Of a stretch of 64,000 nucleotides of DNA, positions 61,610 through 64,000 are shown piece after piece. The number at the start of each line of letters is the position of its first letter. Positions within the stretch are counted from its first letter, which is position 1. A program made the position numbers and the translations under genes. Source of the DNA: Limnobaculum parvum. GTDB lineage: Bacteria > Pseudomonadota > Gammaproteobacteria > Enterobacterales > Enterobacteriaceae. The notes under the pieces are model-generated. The model was not told the origin of the DNA. It did not search any database and saw only the letters and a program-made list of their open reading frames with translations. Location of the stretch: positions 774,501 to 838,500 of the forward strand of contig NZ_CP029185.2 of assembly GCF_003096015.2 (NCBI RefSeq), written 5' to 3'.

Positions 61610-61875
61610 TGAATATGCTTGTTAGCTTCTTTTTTCAGGCACTATCTGCCGGGTTAAGTTTCAAGGGAACCGGTATTGGTTTGTGCGATGGTTTACGGTA
61701 AGTCTGATAGCATCTTCAGCAACATACTGACTGACAGTATAAATAGAGAGTTATCCATTACCCGCTTTACAGCGTCGGCAAGAAGATTGAGAATTGTGCC
61801 CGCAAATGGTTATATCAATGACATTAACCCGAGTTTTTAACTAAAACGGGACGTTATACAACTTCAGGAGCCAGG

Positions 61876-64000
61876 ATGTTTACGGTTTACCACTCAAACC
61901 AGCTTGACCTGTTAAAAACGCTGACGACCGCGTTGATTGCCGGTAAACCGTTATCGAATCCCTTTGAGCGAGAGATTATTCTGGTTCAGAGCCACGGTAT
62001 GGCGCAGTGGCTGCAAATTGAACTGGCAACTGAGTTAGGTATTGCTGCGAATATTGAGTTTCCGCTACCGGCATCGTTTATTTGGCAGATGTTTCAGCAG
62101 GTATTACCCGAGATCCCGAAAGAGAGCGCATTCAGTAAAGATGCCATGACTTGGAAACTGATGTGGCTATTACCTTCAATGCTAGAGCAACCTGAGTTTA
62201 TCGCACTATCGCGCTATTTAAGTGACGATGACGATCTGCGTAAGCGCCATCAGTTAGCGGGGCGTATTGCAGACCTTTTTGACCAGTATTTAGTTTACCG
62301 ACCTGAATGGCTACGCAGTTGGGAGCAGCATGAGCTGGTTGACGGATTGAATGAGGCTCAGGTATGGCAGGCTCCCCTCTGGCGAGCACTGACCGAATAC
62401 ACCCAGACTTTACAGCAACCAGGTTGGCACCGGGCAAACCTGTATCAACGCTTTATTGATACCCTTAACCATCCTGACTTTTCACCGAATAAACTCCCTT
62501 CCCGAGTATTTATTTGCGGAATATCCGCGCTTCCGCCAGTGTATTTACAAGCTTTGCAGGCGCTGGGGCAGCACATTGATATTCACCTGATGTTTACCAA
62601 TCCTTGTCGTTACTATTGGGGGGATATTCAGGATTATGCTTTTTTGGCTAAGCTCCAGGCTCGTAATCGAAATAAAATTAATAACAAACAGAATATTGCA
62701 CTATTTCGCCAACCTGAACTGGCTGACACCCTGTTTGATGAACAGGGTCATCAGCAACTGAGTAATCCTCTGCTGGCCAGTTGGGGAAAACTGGGGCGCG
62801 ATAACCTCTATCTACTGGCACAGTTGGATAAAATGCAGGAAGTTGATGCGTTCGTTGATATTGAACAAGAACGATTACTGCACCGTATTCAGCGCGATAT
62901 TCTTCAGTTAGAGGATCGGACTATCGTGATTAACAGCCCGAACTCTCCGCTGAATAGTCAGGATAAACAATGGCTCGATCCCAACGATCGCTCTGTTAGC
63001 ATTCACGTTTGCCACAGCGCCCAGCGGGAAGTAGAGGTATTGTACGATCGGCTGTTGGCCATGCTGGATGATGATCCAACCCTGACGCTACGGGATATCA
63101 TTGTGATGGTGGCCGATATCGACAGCTACACGCCATATATTGAGGCGGTTTTCGGTAATGCACCGACAGAACGCTATTTGCCTTACGCTATTTCCGATCG
63201 CAGTGCCAGTCAGGCTCATCAGGTACTTACCGCATTTTTAATGCTGCTGGACTTACCTAGCAGCCGCTTTAGTGCCGAAGATATTCTGACTTTGCTGGAA
63301 GTGCCTGCATTAGCCCAGCGTTTTCAGATTGATGAAGATGGATTGAGAATCTTACGGCAATGGGTTGAAGAGTCTGGTATTCGTTGGGGGTTAGATGATG
63401 ACATGGTCAGCGATTTTAACTTACCGCCAACGGGGCAACATACCTGGCGTTTTGGTTTGACTCGCATGCTACTAGGCTATGCGATGGATAGTCAGAGCGG
63501 CGACTATCAGGGTATTCTGCCTTACGATGAGTCTAGTGGCCTGATCGCTGCTTTGGCTGGGCAATTGGCTGAGTTTCTGATGCAGCTATCCACCTGGCGT
63601 AAACGCCTAATGGAGTCTCATACCTTAACGGCATGGTTACCTTACTGTCATGAGCTGACGAAAGCATTTTTTATTACCGATTTAGAGACCGAGCCAGTAT
63701 TGGCCCTGATTGAGCAACAGTGGCAAAAGCAAATTGGTTTTGGTCTGGAGGCTAACTATAGTCAGAAAATTCCATTAACCGTTTTAAAAGATGATTTGGC
63801 TTCACGTTTGGACAATGAACGCATCAGCCAGCGCTTTTTAGCCGGCCCGATAAACTTTTGTACTTTAATGCCCATGCGCTCCATTCCTTTTAAAGTGGTA
63901 TGCCTGCTGGGAATGAATGACGGCGTTTATCCTCGTACATTACCTCCGTTGGGTTTTGACTTAATGGCAGAGCAACCGCGCAAAGGGGATCGGAGCCGAC
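61876..64000 (+). CDS. recC: Exodeoxyribonuclease V gamma subunit RecC (5' part)
   Basis: The first 708 codons of recC; the gene runs off the window. The start MFTVYHSNQLDLL, LVQSHGMAQWLQI and LPASFIWQMF match E. coli RecC closely, and the frame stays open to the last base (ending GDRSR). RecC is the subunit of the RecBCD helicase-nuclease that recognises Chi in double-strand break repair. CAGGAG precedes ATG 61876 by several nt. The 266-nt gap before it probably holds its promoter. Confidence 0.97.
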   Translation, partial: MFTVYHSNQLDLLKTLTTALIAGKPLSNPFEREIILVQSHGMAQWLQIELATELGIAANIEFPLPASFIWQMFQQVLPEIPKESAFSKDAMTWKLMWLLPSMLEQPEFIALSRYLSDDDDLRKRHQLAGRIADLFDQYLVYRPEWLRSWEQHELVDGLNEAQVWQAPLWRALTEYTQTLQQPGWHRANLYQRFIDTLNHPDFSPNKLPSRVFICGISALPPVYLQALQALGQHIDIHLMFTNPCRYYWGDIQDYAFLAKLQARNRNKINNKQNIALFRQPELADTLFDEQGHQQLSNPLLASWGKLGRDNLYLLAQLDKMQEVDAFVDIEQERLLHRIQRDILQLEDRTIVINSPNSPLNSQDKQWLDPNDRSVSIHVCHSAQREVEVLYDRLLAMLDDDPTLTLRDIIVMVADIDSYTPYIEAVFGNAPTERYLPYAISDRSASQAHQVLTAFLMLLDLPSSRFSAEDILTLLEVPALAQRFQIDEDGLRILRQWVEESGIRWGLDDDMVSDFNLPPTGQHTWRFGLTRMLLGYAMDSQSGDYQGILPYDESSGLIAALAGQLAEFLMQLSTWRKRLMESHTLTAWLPYCHELTKAFFITDLETEPVLALIEQQWQKQIGFGLEANYSQKIPLTVLKDDLASRLDNERISQRFLAGPINFCTLMPMRSIPFKVVCLLGMNDGVYPRTLPPLGFDLMAEQPRKGDRSR

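Noticed and set aside
1..64000. CRISPR arrays, tRNA or rRNA genes
   Set aside because: No regularly spaced repeats with unique spacers other than coding duplications, and no cloverleaf or rRNA sequence was recognised.

Overview
The window looks like an Enterobacterales chromosome. The right end follows the classical galR / omr / aas-lplT / mutH / rppH / lgt-thyA / ppdA-ppdB-ygdB-ppdC-recC order, and proteins such as FdnGHI, SdaC/SdaB, Alx, Aas, ThyA and MutH are plainly enterobacterial. The divergence from E. coli, the single Omr RNA and the absence of ptsP, tas and ygdQR from this locus fit a deep-branching family. Budviciaceae (Limnobaculum, Pragia, Budvicia) is my guess, but I cannot test it here.

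Layout. 1-9.9 kb is an accessory, AT-rich segment: a secreted cysteine-repeat protein, a membrane protein, a large SF1 helicase with a C-terminal phospholipase-D nuclease motif (Mokosh type II-like), YaiL, a SEFIR-domain protein, an intact IS3-family element (IS407-like) and two tiny overlapping genes behind a structured leader. 10.4-18.8 kb (minus strand) is an oxalurate/oxamate transcarbamylase operon (allFGH plus carbamate kinase, a cysteine hydrolase, an allophanate-hydrolase-like domain protein and an NCS1 permease) followed by an AllS-like LysR gene, with an FNR-like box at -41.5. 19.5-24.2 kb is fdnGHI, formate dehydrogenase-N, with an in-frame selenocysteine TGA and also a 1-nt frameshift in the Tat signal. 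24.5-35.7 kb is an orphan type VI secretion cargo island: VgrG, Tle3-type lipase, seven tandem Tli3-type immunity genes, a membrane protein in the place of an adaptor, and a PAAR tip. 35.8-41.7 kb holds a GNAT, a XRE regulator, sdaC-sdaB and the riboswitch-controlled alx. 41.8-43.5 kb is a repeat-rich intergenic block split by a second IS3 element.

43.9-48.8 kb is a cluster with a P1B-type ATPase whose metal motif is SCA instead of CPC, two HMA2-like proteins sharing an arginine motif with the ATPase, three Pro/Tyr-rich or glycine-zipper membrane proteins and Fur-box-like sites. It resembles the fez (ferrosome) iron-storage clusters and is the best candidate for a little-described system here. 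49-50.5 kb holds a histidine phosphatase and a ParDE-like toxin-antitoxin pair. The rest is core genome: galR, Omr sRNA, a perfect LacI-family-type palindrome, aas-lplT, mutH, a DnaA-box cluster in the DARS2 position, rppH (frameshifted), lgt-thyA, the ppd pseudopilin genes and the 5' part of recC.

Two conserved genes (fdnG, rppH) each lack one base in a homopolymer or homopolymer-like run. Sequencing error is the simplest explanation, but the fdnG site is also a canonical -1 slippery heptamer.
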